From: a virus
DNA length: 64,000 nt
Direction: 5' to 3' (one strand)
IMG/VR virus record: IMGVR_UViG_3300022602_000029
Coordinates: 1 to 64,000 of that record
Position 1 is the first letter of the stretch. The number at the start of each line of letters is the position of its first letter. The notes under the pieces are model-generated. The model had not been told where the DNA came from. It searched no databases and saw only the letters and a list, made by a program, of their open reading frames with translations. The translations under genes and the position numbers were made by a program. This document shows positions 44,214 through 52,622 of the stretch, piece by piece.

Positions 44214-44971
44214 GTCTAACACACAGTCCCCAAATAGTGACCAACGGACTAGTATACATGGTCGATTCGGCTAGTCCCAAGTGTTGGAACGGCACAGCTA
44301 CAAATATCAACGCCTTGATCAACTCAGGATCAAGCACATTGAGCGGTAGCGGAGCAGTGCCCACCGCTTGGTGGGGAGATACCAGCTACTATAAAACACG
44401 TACATTGGCCATAAACAGCAATACTACCAGCACCAGCCAGCTACAGCTCAATAATATAGACCTAAACGCACTGGCATTAACCGGTAATTTGACCATAATG
44501 TACGCGGCACAGAAAATATATTATGGTCTAGGACCCAGCTCTGGCCCGGGAAACAGCGCATTTTTCAACGCCAGTTATAGCGGATATACAGAAGGATGGC
44601 GCATAACCGAAGGCAATCAAGGAACACCCGGAAGTCCTTTTACTGGACAACATTCCTGGAGCTTAGGATTTCCAGATGTGCAGGCTGGACTCACGGTAAA
44701 CGATATTAATAGTAACGTCAATAGGATGAACATAGTGGCATTTACTGTCAATCCCACAACTATAGCAGGATGGTGCAATGGTACCTATATAACCAGGACC
44801 AACCCACAGAACTATATCAGTGGTAGTAATAACTGTATATTTGCGGGGAGAGAAGGGGGAGAAGGAAGTTTTAATGGCCTATTGGGATTCATGATGTTTT
44901 ACAATCGTGCCCTGACACTTACTGAAATACAGCAGAATTTCAATGCCATGCGCGGCCGCTATAACTTATAA
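44210..44971 (+). CDS. LamG-like adhesin subunit (single domain)
   Basis: This 253-residue protein is the shortest of the three overlapping adhesin genes. It starts 'LTHSPQIVTNGLVYMVDSAS', followed directly by one LamG-like domain ending 'MMFYNRALTLTEIQQNFNAM'. The carbohydrate-binding-like domain of its neighbours is absent. It starts in an ATGA overlap with the preceding gene. Its stop codon TAA lies inside the perfect late promoter TATAAATA that drives the next giant fibre. Surface binding is inferred from the fold type. Confidence 0.8.
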   Translation: MSLTHSPQIVTNGLVYMVDSASPKCWNGTATNINALINSGSSTLSGSGAVPTAWWGDTSYYKTRTLAINSNTTSTSQLQLNNIDLNALALTGNLTIMYAAQKIYYGLGPSSGPGNSAFFNASYSGYTEGWRITEGNQGTPGSPFTGQHSWSLGFPDVQAGLTVNDINSNVNRMNIVAFTVNPTTIAGWCNGTYITRTNPQNYISGSNNCIFAGREGGEGSFNGLLGFMMFYNRALTLTEIQQNFNAMRGRYNL

Positions 44972-44974
44972 ATA
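44967..44974 (+). promoter_or_regulatory. Perfect T4 late promoter element (TATAAATA)
   Basis: This exact consensus match overlaps the stop codon of the upstream adhesin gene. The predicted start near 44980 leaves a leader of about 16 bases with no clear Shine-Dalgarno sequence before the ATG at 44996. Confidence 0.8.
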
Positions 44975-44995
44975 CTGGATAAACGGTAAAACTAC

Positions 44996-47900
44996 ATGGC
45001 CTATAGCAATCAGAATTTGACAATAATACCAAATATTGGTAATCCAAATGATGTCCCACAGATAGTATTCACAGCCAGCAATACTTCTACCACCTCTACT
45101 ATAGTATTGCGAGCCTATGCTATCAACGGCGGACAGCTGAGTTTTGAAGGTAGCGCCGGACAGTTATTCAGTATCAACAACAGCCTAGTTGGTACTATAT
45201 TTTCAGTAAACGACATATCCGGTATCCCTAGTATATCAGTGACAGATACAGGTACTGTAGCACTGGCTCCCTTCAACGGTTATGTCACTTTAGGCAGCAA
45301 CGTTCCTAGTTTTAGTACCAATACCGGAGCATTAGTGGTATCGGGCGGTGTTGGAATAAGCGGAAATCTAAACGTAGGCGGACAGATCACAGGTGGCGGT
45401 GGATCTTTTGGTACAGGTACAGCAGCCACTCCTACGCTAGCAGGTGTCGTATATGCTATCACTACGGCTAGCACACAGTGTTATAACGTAGCTTTAGGAT
45501 GGCAAGGCCTTGTCTCTAACACCCTGGGATTCTGTAACGTAGCCATAGGTTACCAGTCTCTTAGATCTAATACAGCCGGTTGTTACAATACCGCAGTTGG
45601 TACCTGCGCTCTTTACTGCAACACCACTGGTAATCTTAACGTAGGTGTCGGTATCAACGCACTACAGTGCAATAGTTCGGGATATGACAATACCGCTGTT
45701 GGCGCGGACGCACTACAGGGCAACACTTATGGTAACTGTAACGTAGCTATTGGTACGTTCGCTATGCAGTGTAGTAAATCGGGTATAGGCAACGTAGCTA
45801 TAGGCTATGGATCCATGAATCTCAGCGTCAGCGCTAGTAATAATGTAGTTGTTGGTATCTCCGCTATGTTCTGTAACGCTGGGGGAAGTTTCAATACCGC
45901 TCTAGGTAGCGGTGCGCTACAACGAAATACTAATAGTGTAGCTAATACTGTTATAGGATATAATTCTATGGCGCTTGCTACGGCCGGTGCCAGCTATAAC
46001 ACGGCGATAGGTAATCAAGCTCTTTTCAATAACAGTGCTAGTTATCAGGTAGCTGTAGGTTATCAGGCGATGTGTTGCAACACTACAGGAGCGAGAAATA
46101 CAGCTATAGGAACTTTGGCTCTATCGAAAAATACCTATGGCTGCATGAACACGGCACTGGGTTACGGTGTTATGCAGAATAATGCTACTGGTAACTTTAA
46201 TATAGGCATAGGTTATACAGCATTATATGGTAACACCACAGGCAATGCGAATGTAGCCATAGGCATACAGAGTTTGTGCACTAACACCAGCGGTAACAAA
46301 AACATCGCTATCGGTTGGGACTCTATGAAACAGAACACCATTGGTTACATGAACGTGGCCATAGGTGGATATGGAGCTCTATGTGGAAATACCTACGGTA
46401 ACTGTAACATAGCGATAGGTGCCTGTAGTCTGAATAATAACAAATCCGGATGTAATAACATAGCATTAGGTAGTAATGCGCTTTATTCAAATTGCGGTGG
46501 TAAAGATAACTTCGCCGCTGGGGCATCTGCTCTATTTGCCAATACAGCAGGTTGTGGTAATATAGCCGTGGGAACCCTGGCTCTTACCTGCAACACCACT
46601 GGCAGCAATAACATAGCATTAGGATGCTGTTCTCTACTCAATAATACTACGGGAACCAACAACTTCGCCGCAGGCTACAGCGCGATGAAATTTAATACCT
46701 ATGGGTATAGCAACATCGCTATAGGAAACCAGGCATTGGTCAATAATATCGGAGGTTATTATAACACGGCCCTGGGAATCAGCGCATTAGGTTGTAATAC
46801 TTTTGGTAACAATAACTTCGCGGCAGGCGAATGTGCTATGGCCTCGAATACTGGCGGTAATATTAACATAGGTATTGGATTCCAATCTCTATATTTTAAT
46901 ACAACAGGTTGTAATAATATCGCCTTAGGTAACCAAGCTCTTCTCTGTAATACTACCGGTATTAATAACTTTGCCGCTAGCTCTAATGCCTTGAAGGCTA
47001 ATACTGTTGGATCTGATAACGTAGCTATTGGATATTTCTCTCTATGTAACAATACCACAGGTAATCATAATATAGCCCTAGGGTGTCAGTCATTATTCAG
47101 TAATACCACAGGTTTTAACAACGTGGCCCTTGGCAATCAGGTCATGTTCTGCAATACCACAGGAAACAATAACTTTGCTTCCGGATGTAATGCTCTATAC
47201 TACAATACTGGCGGAGGCAGCAATAACCTAGTGATAGGCCAGTATGGCATGTTCTGTAACATAAGTGGTAACTACAACATAGCATTTGGACTTCAAGCTA
47301 TGCGTTGTAACAGCTACGGTAGTTGTAATATCGCTATAGGTGCTTGTTCACTTTTCTCTAATACGACAGGTATTAATAACATTGCATTTGGTCCTAACGC
47401 TATGCAGAAAAACACCTACGGTAGTAATAACTTTGCCGCAGGTTGTACAGCACTACAAGCCAACATAAGTGGTAATAATAATTTTGCGGTAGGATGCCTA
47501 GCACTATATGGTAATACCGTCGGATGCAACAACGTTAGTATCGGAGTTAGCACGTTAAAATGTAATACTGCAGGTTTAAATAATACTGCTATCGGCTGTC
47601 AGGCTCTTTACTGCAACACCACTGGTAGTAATAACTTCGCCGCAGGTTCAACAGCTCTTAAAAATAACACTTCGGGACTATATAATACCGCTATCGGCGC
47701 TGCCGCACTTTTTGGTAATACCTATGGGCAAAATAATATAGGTATCGGTTGTTATGCCTTGTTATGCAGTACCACTGGATGTAACAACCTAGCATTAGGT
47801 GGAAATTCACTATATAGCAATGCCAGCGGTTCTAACAATATCGCTATTGGCTGTAATAGCATGTATGCCAGTGTGGGTGGTTTCAACAATATAGCTTTGG

Positions 47901-50900
47901 GATATTATGGATTAAAGGCTAATACTACAGGTAATAGTAATATAGCGCTAGGTTACAAATCATTATATGGTAACACTTCTGGCACCAACAACACCGCAAT
48001 AGGTTACGGCAGCCTCAAGTGCAACACCACTGGCTGTCAAAACATCGGCATAGGTATTGCCGCAGGATGCCTAATCACAGTTGGAAATAATAACGTAATC
48101 ATAGGCGGTTATGGAGCAGTAAACTTCGCCAACAGCAACAGCAACATCATATTGGCTACTGGTGCAGGCACAGTACAACATCTATTCAACGCCAATGGCG
48201 CTGTTAGTTTTGGATCTACCAGCTCATTTGGTACCAGCGGGCAAGCACTGATTTCTCGAGGTCCTAGTAGCACACCATGTTGGGGTACGGTCAGTGGCAG
48301 TTCTCCTTCTCTAAACACCTATTGCTCTTTCTACGTAACTAGTCCTACTATCAGCACTAGCGGTATCAATAACTTTGCCGTAGGTTGTTGCTCATTCACT
48401 AATAATGCCAACGGTGCCAACAACTTTGCCGTTGGATACGGTGCGCTTTACGCTAATACAGTTGGATCTAACAATATAGCCATAGGCTGTAATTCTCTGC
48501 GTTCAAATCTAGTAGGTACACTGAATATAGCGATGGGGCAGGGGGCCTTGTATAATAATACCGCAGGTAACTACAACGTAGCTATGGGACTTAACGCCAT
48601 GTGCGGCAATCTATGTGGTGCTAACAACTTTGCCGCGGGCTTTGGCGCCCTACAAGGTACTAACCATATCGGTTGTTATAATATCGCTATCGGTTCAGCG
48701 GCTTTACAAAGCAACTGTGCGGGATCTTTCAATACTGCGTTGGGTGATCAGGCCCTAGCCAACAACTCTATAGGTTGTTACAACTTTGCTGTTGGATTAT
48801 TTCCACTACTAGCTAATACAGCAGGTAACAACAACACAGCCATTGGTTACGGTACTTTAAAATGTAATACCACAGGTGCTAATAATATTGCTATGGGCTA
48901 TGGCGCTTTAAAGTGTAATACCATTGGAGGCAATAATACAGCGATCGGATGCTGTTCACTTTACTCCAATACTGCTTCTAATAACATAGCATTAGGAGCC
49001 TTTTCACTTGCACTTAACACCACAGGTACTGGTAATGTAGCTATTGGAATAAGCGCACTTCAGTGTAATACTCGTGGCGGTTGTAATATAGCATTAGGAA
49101 CCAACAGCCTATACTGTAATACCACCGGTGTTGCCAACATCGCAGTAGGAACCTGTAGCCTTGCTGGCAATACCTCTGGCTACTATAATACAGCATTAGG
49201 AGGTACGAGCCTACGCAACAACTCCTATGGAAACTCTAACATTGCGGTGGGATATGGTAGCCTCTGTACTAATACTGTTGGTAATTGTAACACCGCAGTG
49301 GGTAACTACAGCCTCCGTTGCAATACCTGTGGCAGCTACAATACTGCATTAGGTTATGGATCGCTTACAAATAACACCACCAGCAACTTTAACGTCGCTG
49401 TCGGATTCAACAGTCTCTGCTCCAACACCACAGGAAACTGCAATACCGCAGTAGGCGCCAGCAGTCTATTCCAAAATACCTCGGGCTCAAGCAACGTCGC
49501 ACTAGGTTTTAGTAGCCTCCGGTATAACACTACCGGCTGCAATAATGTGGCAGTGGGTTCTTCCAGTCTCTATGGTAATACCGTTGGTCAAAATAATGTG
49601 GCAGTGGGAAATAACGCTTTATGTGCTAACACCACTGGCAACAACATGACTGCTATAGGTTATGGGACTCTCCGGAATAACACTACTGGAGTAGGTAACA
49701 CCGCAGTAGGTACCCTCAGTCTCTCTGCGAATACGACTGGTGCCTGTAACACTGCTATAGGTAATCAAGGCCTCTTCAATAATACTTCTGGCAGCTGCAA
49801 CACCGCGTTAGGAGGTCTAGCCCTCTATGCTAACACCGGTGGCAACTACAACGTCGCATTAGGTTACAATAGTCTCTATAGAAATACTACCGGCAACTGT
49901 AATGTCGCTGTAGGAGCATGTAGCCTCTACGGTAATACCGTAGGCAACTACAACGTCGCAATAGGCCATCTCAGCCTCCGATGCAACACCGCTGGCAACT
50001 GCAACGTCGCAATAGGATTAAGAGCTCTTTATTATAATACTACCGGAGGCAACAATATAGCAGTGGGCTACGGTAGTCTTTATGGTAACACCAGTGGTTG
50101 TAATAATGTCGCACTAGGTACTAATAGCCTCTTTTCCAACACCACTGGCATACAAAACTCCTCTGTAGGCGCCTACAGCCTACGTAATAACACATATGGC
50201 GTCTGCAATGTAGCATTCGGCGCCTGTACCCTCTACTGCAACTCTAGCGGCAGCTATAACTCTGCTGTAGGGATGCAGGCACTTTATAATAATACCACTG
50301 GCAGCTACAACACGGCCTTAGGTATCTATGCACTATACGGCAATACCGCAGGTGTCGGTAATACAGCAGTGGGCGCATGTGCATTAAAATGTAATATCAG
50401 TGGCAATAATAATATAGCTATTGGCCTATCGGCATTATACAATAATACCACCGGCACCCTCAACACCGCAATAGGCGCTTGTAGCCTCTTCTGCAACACC
50501 ACCGGCGGCTACAATACCGCATTAGGTTACCAAAGCCTCCGTAGTAACACTTCTGGCACCAGCAACGTCGCGATAGGTAACAACAGCCTCTACAACAACA
50601 CCAAAGGCCTCTGCAACACTGCTGTAGGTAACAACAGCCTCTACTGTAATACAACTGGCGTCGGTAACATCGCAGTAGGCACTTACGGCCTCTATGCCAA
50701 CACTACTGGCTCTCGTAACACCGCAATAGGAGTCTTCGGCCTCTACTGCAATATCACTGGCATCAATAACACCGCAGTGGGTGCTTACAGCCTCTATAAG
50801 AACTCTACTGGCGGCTACAACACCGCATTAGGTGTCTGCAGCCTCTACAACAACTATGGTGGTAGTTGTAACACCGCACTAGGTTACAACAGCCTCCTCA

Positions 50901-52585
50901 ACAACACCACTGGCTTCAACAACACCGCATTAGGCTTATTAAGTCTCCAAGCTAATACCGTCGGCAACAACAACACCGCAGTGGGCAACCAAAGCCTCCG
51001 CTCCAACACCACCGGCGGCTATAACACCGCATTAGGTCTCAACAGCCTCTACTTCAACACCGGTGGCTGCTTCAACACCGCAGTAGGTACCAGCAGCCTC
51101 TCCTCAAACACCACGGGTGCCTGCAACACCGCAGTAGGTTACGGTAGCCTCTACAGCAACACGTATGGCTACAACAACACCGCATTGGGTCTCAACAGCC
51201 TCTACTACAACACCACTGGTTGCTCGAACACAGCAATAGGTCTCAACAGCCTCTACAGCAACACGTATGGCTACAACAACACCGCATTGGGTCTCAACAG
51301 CCTCTACTACAACACCACTGGTTGCTCGAACACAGCAATAGGCAACAGCACCCTCTACTGTAACACCACCGGCAACAACAATATCGCGATAGGTGCCGGT
51401 AGCCTCTACGGAAATATCACTGGCGGCAACAACACGGCAGTAGGTAACAATAGTCTTTATAGTAACACCTTCGGCATGTGTAACACCGCACTAGGTTACG
51501 GCAGCCTCCGGTTTAATACCACTGGCAGCTGTAACACCGCAGTAGGTCTCAACAGCCTCCGCTCCAACACCACCGGCGGCTATAACACCGCATTAGGTGT
51601 TTCTAGCCTTTTCTGCAACACCACAGGTGCCCGCAACACCGCAGTAGGTTATGGTAGCCTCTACAGCAACACCACTGGCTGCGCCAATATCGCAATGGGC
51701 CACTATAGCCTCTACGCAAACACCACTGGCTGTCAAAACATCGGCATAGGTATTGCCGCAGGATGCCTAATCACAGTTGGAAATAATAACGTAATCATAG
51801 GCGGTTATGGAGCAGTAAACTTCGCTAGTAGCAACAGCAACGTCATATTGGCTACTGGCAATGGAACTGTTAGAGAACTATATAACGCCAATGGCGCTGT
51901 TAGTTTTGGTTCTACCAGCTCATTTGGTACTAGTGGACAGGTATTGACATCACAGGGGCCAGGCAGCGCACCTATATGGGCCACAGGTGGTGGTGGTAGT
52001 TTAACCACAGGTACCTTAAACATCAGCGAACAGACGGTGGTATCTAGCACCAACACGTTCTCTGTATCGGGAGGTTATGTACCGGGAAATCTACAGGTAT
52101 TTGGAAATGGTATCTTACTGGGGTCAGCAGACTATACAGCTACTACCAGTCCAACAGTCATAGTCAACAGAGCACGTAATCCAGGCGACGTCATGCGTTT
52201 CCAAGCTCTGACCACTAACTTCTATACCACTAACACCTACGCCTATTCAGTACAGGAAATAACAGCCACGACTGGACAGACTATCTTTACCATTCCCGGT
52301 GGTTACAAAGTGGGTGCCACTGAAGTATTCCTTAACGGTATACTGTTAGATAGCCCCGACTATACGGCAACTAATGGTACTACAGTCGTACTGACCACAG
52401 GAACTGGTGTCGTCACTGGTGCTATATTAAGGACCCACAGTTTCAATACAGTCAACATATCGGGCGCTTTACCATTAAGTGGTGGAGTTATCAGCGGATC
52501 TATAAATGTCAATGGTACGATCAAACAAAACAACGTCAGTATTATAGCGTTAAATGCTGCCATGAGTCTAGCATTGGGCGCATAA
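44996..52585 (+). CDS. Giant fibre protein (2529 aa) with two arrays of 17-residue repeats
   Basis: An N-terminal beta region (residues 1-100) and one 'NTGALVVSGGVGISGNLNVG' shaft repeat precede two arrays of 'GxNNxAxGxxALxxNTT' repeats: about 51 units (residues about 160-1035) and about 67 units (about 1120-2270). Each array ends in the same linker, 'GCQNIGIGIAAGCLITVGNN' then 'NVIIGGYGAVNFA' and 'GAVSFGSTSSFGTSGQ', so the body is an internal duplication. The second array opens with 'SLNTYCSFYVTSPTISTSGI', as in two other fibres here. The end has two 'VSGGYVPGNLQVFGNGILLG'-type beta modules and 'INVNGTIKQNNVSIIALNAA'. It has no S74 domain, signal peptide or membrane anchor. It is probably a very long trimeric beta-roll fibre, paralogous to that at 26551. 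Confidence 0.9.
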   Translation: MAYSNQNLTIIPNIGNPNDVPQIVFTASNTSTTSTIVLRAYAINGGQLSFEGSAGQLFSINNSLVGTIFSVNDISGIPSISVTDTGTVALAPFNGYVTLGSNVPSFSTNTGALVVSGGVGISGNLNVGGQITGGGGSFGTGTAATPTLAGVVYAITTASTQCYNVALGWQGLVSNTLGFCNVAIGYQSLRSNTAGCYNTAVGTCALYCNTTGNLNVGVGINALQCNSSGYDNTAVGADALQGNTYGNCNVAIGTFAMQCSKSGIGNVAIGYGSMNLSVSASNNVVVGISAMFCNAGGSFNTALGSGALQRNTNSVANTVIGYNSMALATAGASYNTAIGNQALFNNSASYQVAVGYQAMCCNTTGARNTAIGTLALSKNTYGCMNTALGYGVMQNNATGNFNIGIGYTALYGNTTGNANVAIGIQSLCTNTSGNKNIAIGWDSMKQNTIGYMNVAIGGYGALCGNTYGNCNIAIGACSLNNNKSGCNNIALGSNALYSNCGGKDNFAAGASALFANTAGCGNIAVGTLALTCNTTGSNNIALGCCSLLNNTTGTNNFAAGYSAMKFNTYGYSNIAIGNQALVNNIGGYYNTALGISALGCNTFGNNNFAAGECAMASNTGGNINIGIGFQSLYFNTTGCNNIALGNQALLCNTTGINNFAASSNALKANTVGSDNVAIGYFSLCNNTTGNHNIALGCQSLFSNTTGFNNVALGNQVMFCNTTGNNNFASGCNALYYNTGGGSNNLVIGQYGMFCNISGNYNIAFGLQAMRCNSYGSCNIAIGACSLFSNTTGINNIAFGPNAMQKNTYGSNNFAAGCTALQANISGNNNFAVGCLALYGNTVGCNNVSIGVSTLKCNTAGLNNTAIGCQALYCNTTGSNNFAAGSTALKNNTSGLYNTAIGAAALFGNTYGQNNIGIGCYALLCSTTGCNNLALGGNSLYSNASGSNNIAIGCNSMYASVGGFNNIALGYYGLKANTTGNSNIALGYKSLYGNTSGTNNTAIGYGSLKCNTTGCQNIGIGIAAGCLITVGNNNVIIGGYGAVNFANSNSNIILATGAGTVQHLFNANGAVSFGSTSSFGTSGQALISRGPSSTPCWGTVSGSSPSLNTYCSFYVTSPTISTSGINNFAVGCCSFTNNANGANNFAVGYGALYANTVGSNNIAIGCNSLRSNLVGTLNIAMGQGALYNNTAGNYNVAMGLNAMCGNLCGANNFAAGFGALQGTNHIGCYNIAIGSAALQSNCAGSFNTALGDQALANNSIGCYNFAVGLFPLLANTAGNNNTAIGYGTLKCNTTGANNIAMGYGALKCNTIGGNNTAIGCCSLYSNTASNNIALGAFSLALNTTGTGNVAIGISALQCNTRGGCNIALGTNSLYCNTTGVANIAVGTCSLAGNTSGYYNTALGGTSLRNNSYGNSNIAVGYGSLCTNTVGNCNTAVGNYSLRCNTCGSYNTALGYGSLTNNTTSNFNVAVGFNSLCSNTTGNCNTAVGASSLFQNTSGSSNVALGFSSLRYNTTGCNNVAVGSSSLYGNTVGQNNVAVGNNALCANTTGNNMTAIGYGTLRNNTTGVGNTAVGTLSLSANTTGACNTAIGNQGLFNNTSGSCNTALGGLALYANTGGNYNVALGYNSLYRNTTGNCNVAVGACSLYGNTVGNYNVAIGHLSLRCNTAGNCNVAIGLRALYYNTTGGNNIAVGYGSLYGNTSGCNNVALGTNSLFSNTTGIQNSSVGAYSLRNNTYGVCNVAFGACTLYCNSSGSYNSAVGMQALYNNTTGSYNTALGIYALYGNTAGVGNTAVGACALKCNISGNNNIAIGLSALYNNTTGTLNTAIGACSLFCNTTGGYNTALGYQSLRSNTSGTSNVAIGNNSLYNNTKGLCNTAVGNNSLYCNTTGVGNIAVGTYGLYANTTGSRNTAIGVFGLYCNITGINNTAVGAYSLYKNSTGGYNTALGVCSLYNNYGGSCNTALGYNSLLNNTTGFNNTALGLLSLQANTVGNNNTAVGNQSLRSNTTGGYNTALGLNSLYFNTGGCFNTAVGTSSLSSNTTGACNTAVGYGSLYSNTYGYNNTALGLNSLYYNTTGCSNTAIGLNSLYSNTYGYNNTALGLNSLYYNTTGCSNTAIGNSTLYCNTTGNNNIAIGAGSLYGNITGGNNTAVGNNSLYSNTFGMCNTALGYGSLRFNTTGSCNTAVGLNSLRSNTTGGYNTALGVSSLFCNTTGARNTAVGYGSLYSNTTGCANIAMGHYSLYANTTGCQNIGIGIAAGCLITVGNNNVIIGGYGAVNFASSNSNVILATGNGTVRELYNANGAVSFGSTSSFGTSGQVLTSQGPGSAPIWATGGGGSLTTGTLNISEQTVVSSTNTFSVSGGYVPGNLQVFGNGILLGSADYTATTSPTVIVNRARNPGDVMRFQALTTNFYTTNTYAYSVQEITATTGQTIFTIPGGYKVGATEVFLNGILLDSPDYTATNGTTVVLTTGTGVVTGAILRTHSFNTVNISGALPLSGGVISGSINVNGTIKQNNVSIIALNAAMSLALGA
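45477..48110 (+). repeat. 51-bp tandem repeat array, first block of the 2529-aa fibre
   Basis: About 51 units of 51 bases encode 'GxNNIAIGxxALxxNTT'. Units are diverged in codon use. One irregular unit near 45985-46080 changes the spacing without breaking the frame. Confidence 0.9.
48023..48129 (+). repeat. 107-bp direct repeat, identical to 51719-51825
   Basis: Base-by-base comparison gives 107 identical bases, including synonymous positions, in the linker that closes each repeat block of the 2529-residue fibre. The distance between copies is 3696 bases. This marks a recent duplication or gene conversion. Confidence 0.95.
48358..51810 (+). repeat. 51-bp tandem repeat array, second block of the 2529-aa fibre
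   Basis: The block holds about 67 units. From about 49350 onwards the units become far more uniform at the DNA level ('AGCCTCTAC..CAACACC', 'AACACCGCA.TAGG') and richer in GC-ending codons than units upstream, which points to recent expansion of this part. Confidence 0.9.
51146..51342 (+). repeat. Recent 102-bp (two-unit) tandem duplication
   Basis: Bases 51146-51240 are identical to 51248-51342 (95 of 95), offset 102, exactly two 51-base units. This is the clearest single repeat-expansion event in the window. Confidence 0.95.
51719..51825 (+). repeat. 107-bp direct repeat, identical to 48023-48129
   Basis: This is the second copy of the linker at the end of a repeat block. Identity ends at GTAAACTTCGC, after which the copies differ by scattered substitutions. 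Confidence 0.95.
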
Positions 52586-52589
52586 ACGA

Positions 52590-52597
52590 GATAAATA
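52590..52597 (+). promoter_or_regulatory. T4-type late promoter element (GATAAATA)
   Basis: The element is one base from TATAAATA and lies 4 bases after the upstream stop codon. The predicted start near 52603 leaves a leader of about 20 bases with CGGAG before the ATG at 52623. Confidence 0.65.
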
Positions 52598-52622
52598 GAA
52601 AACATCGGAGATATAAAGAAAA

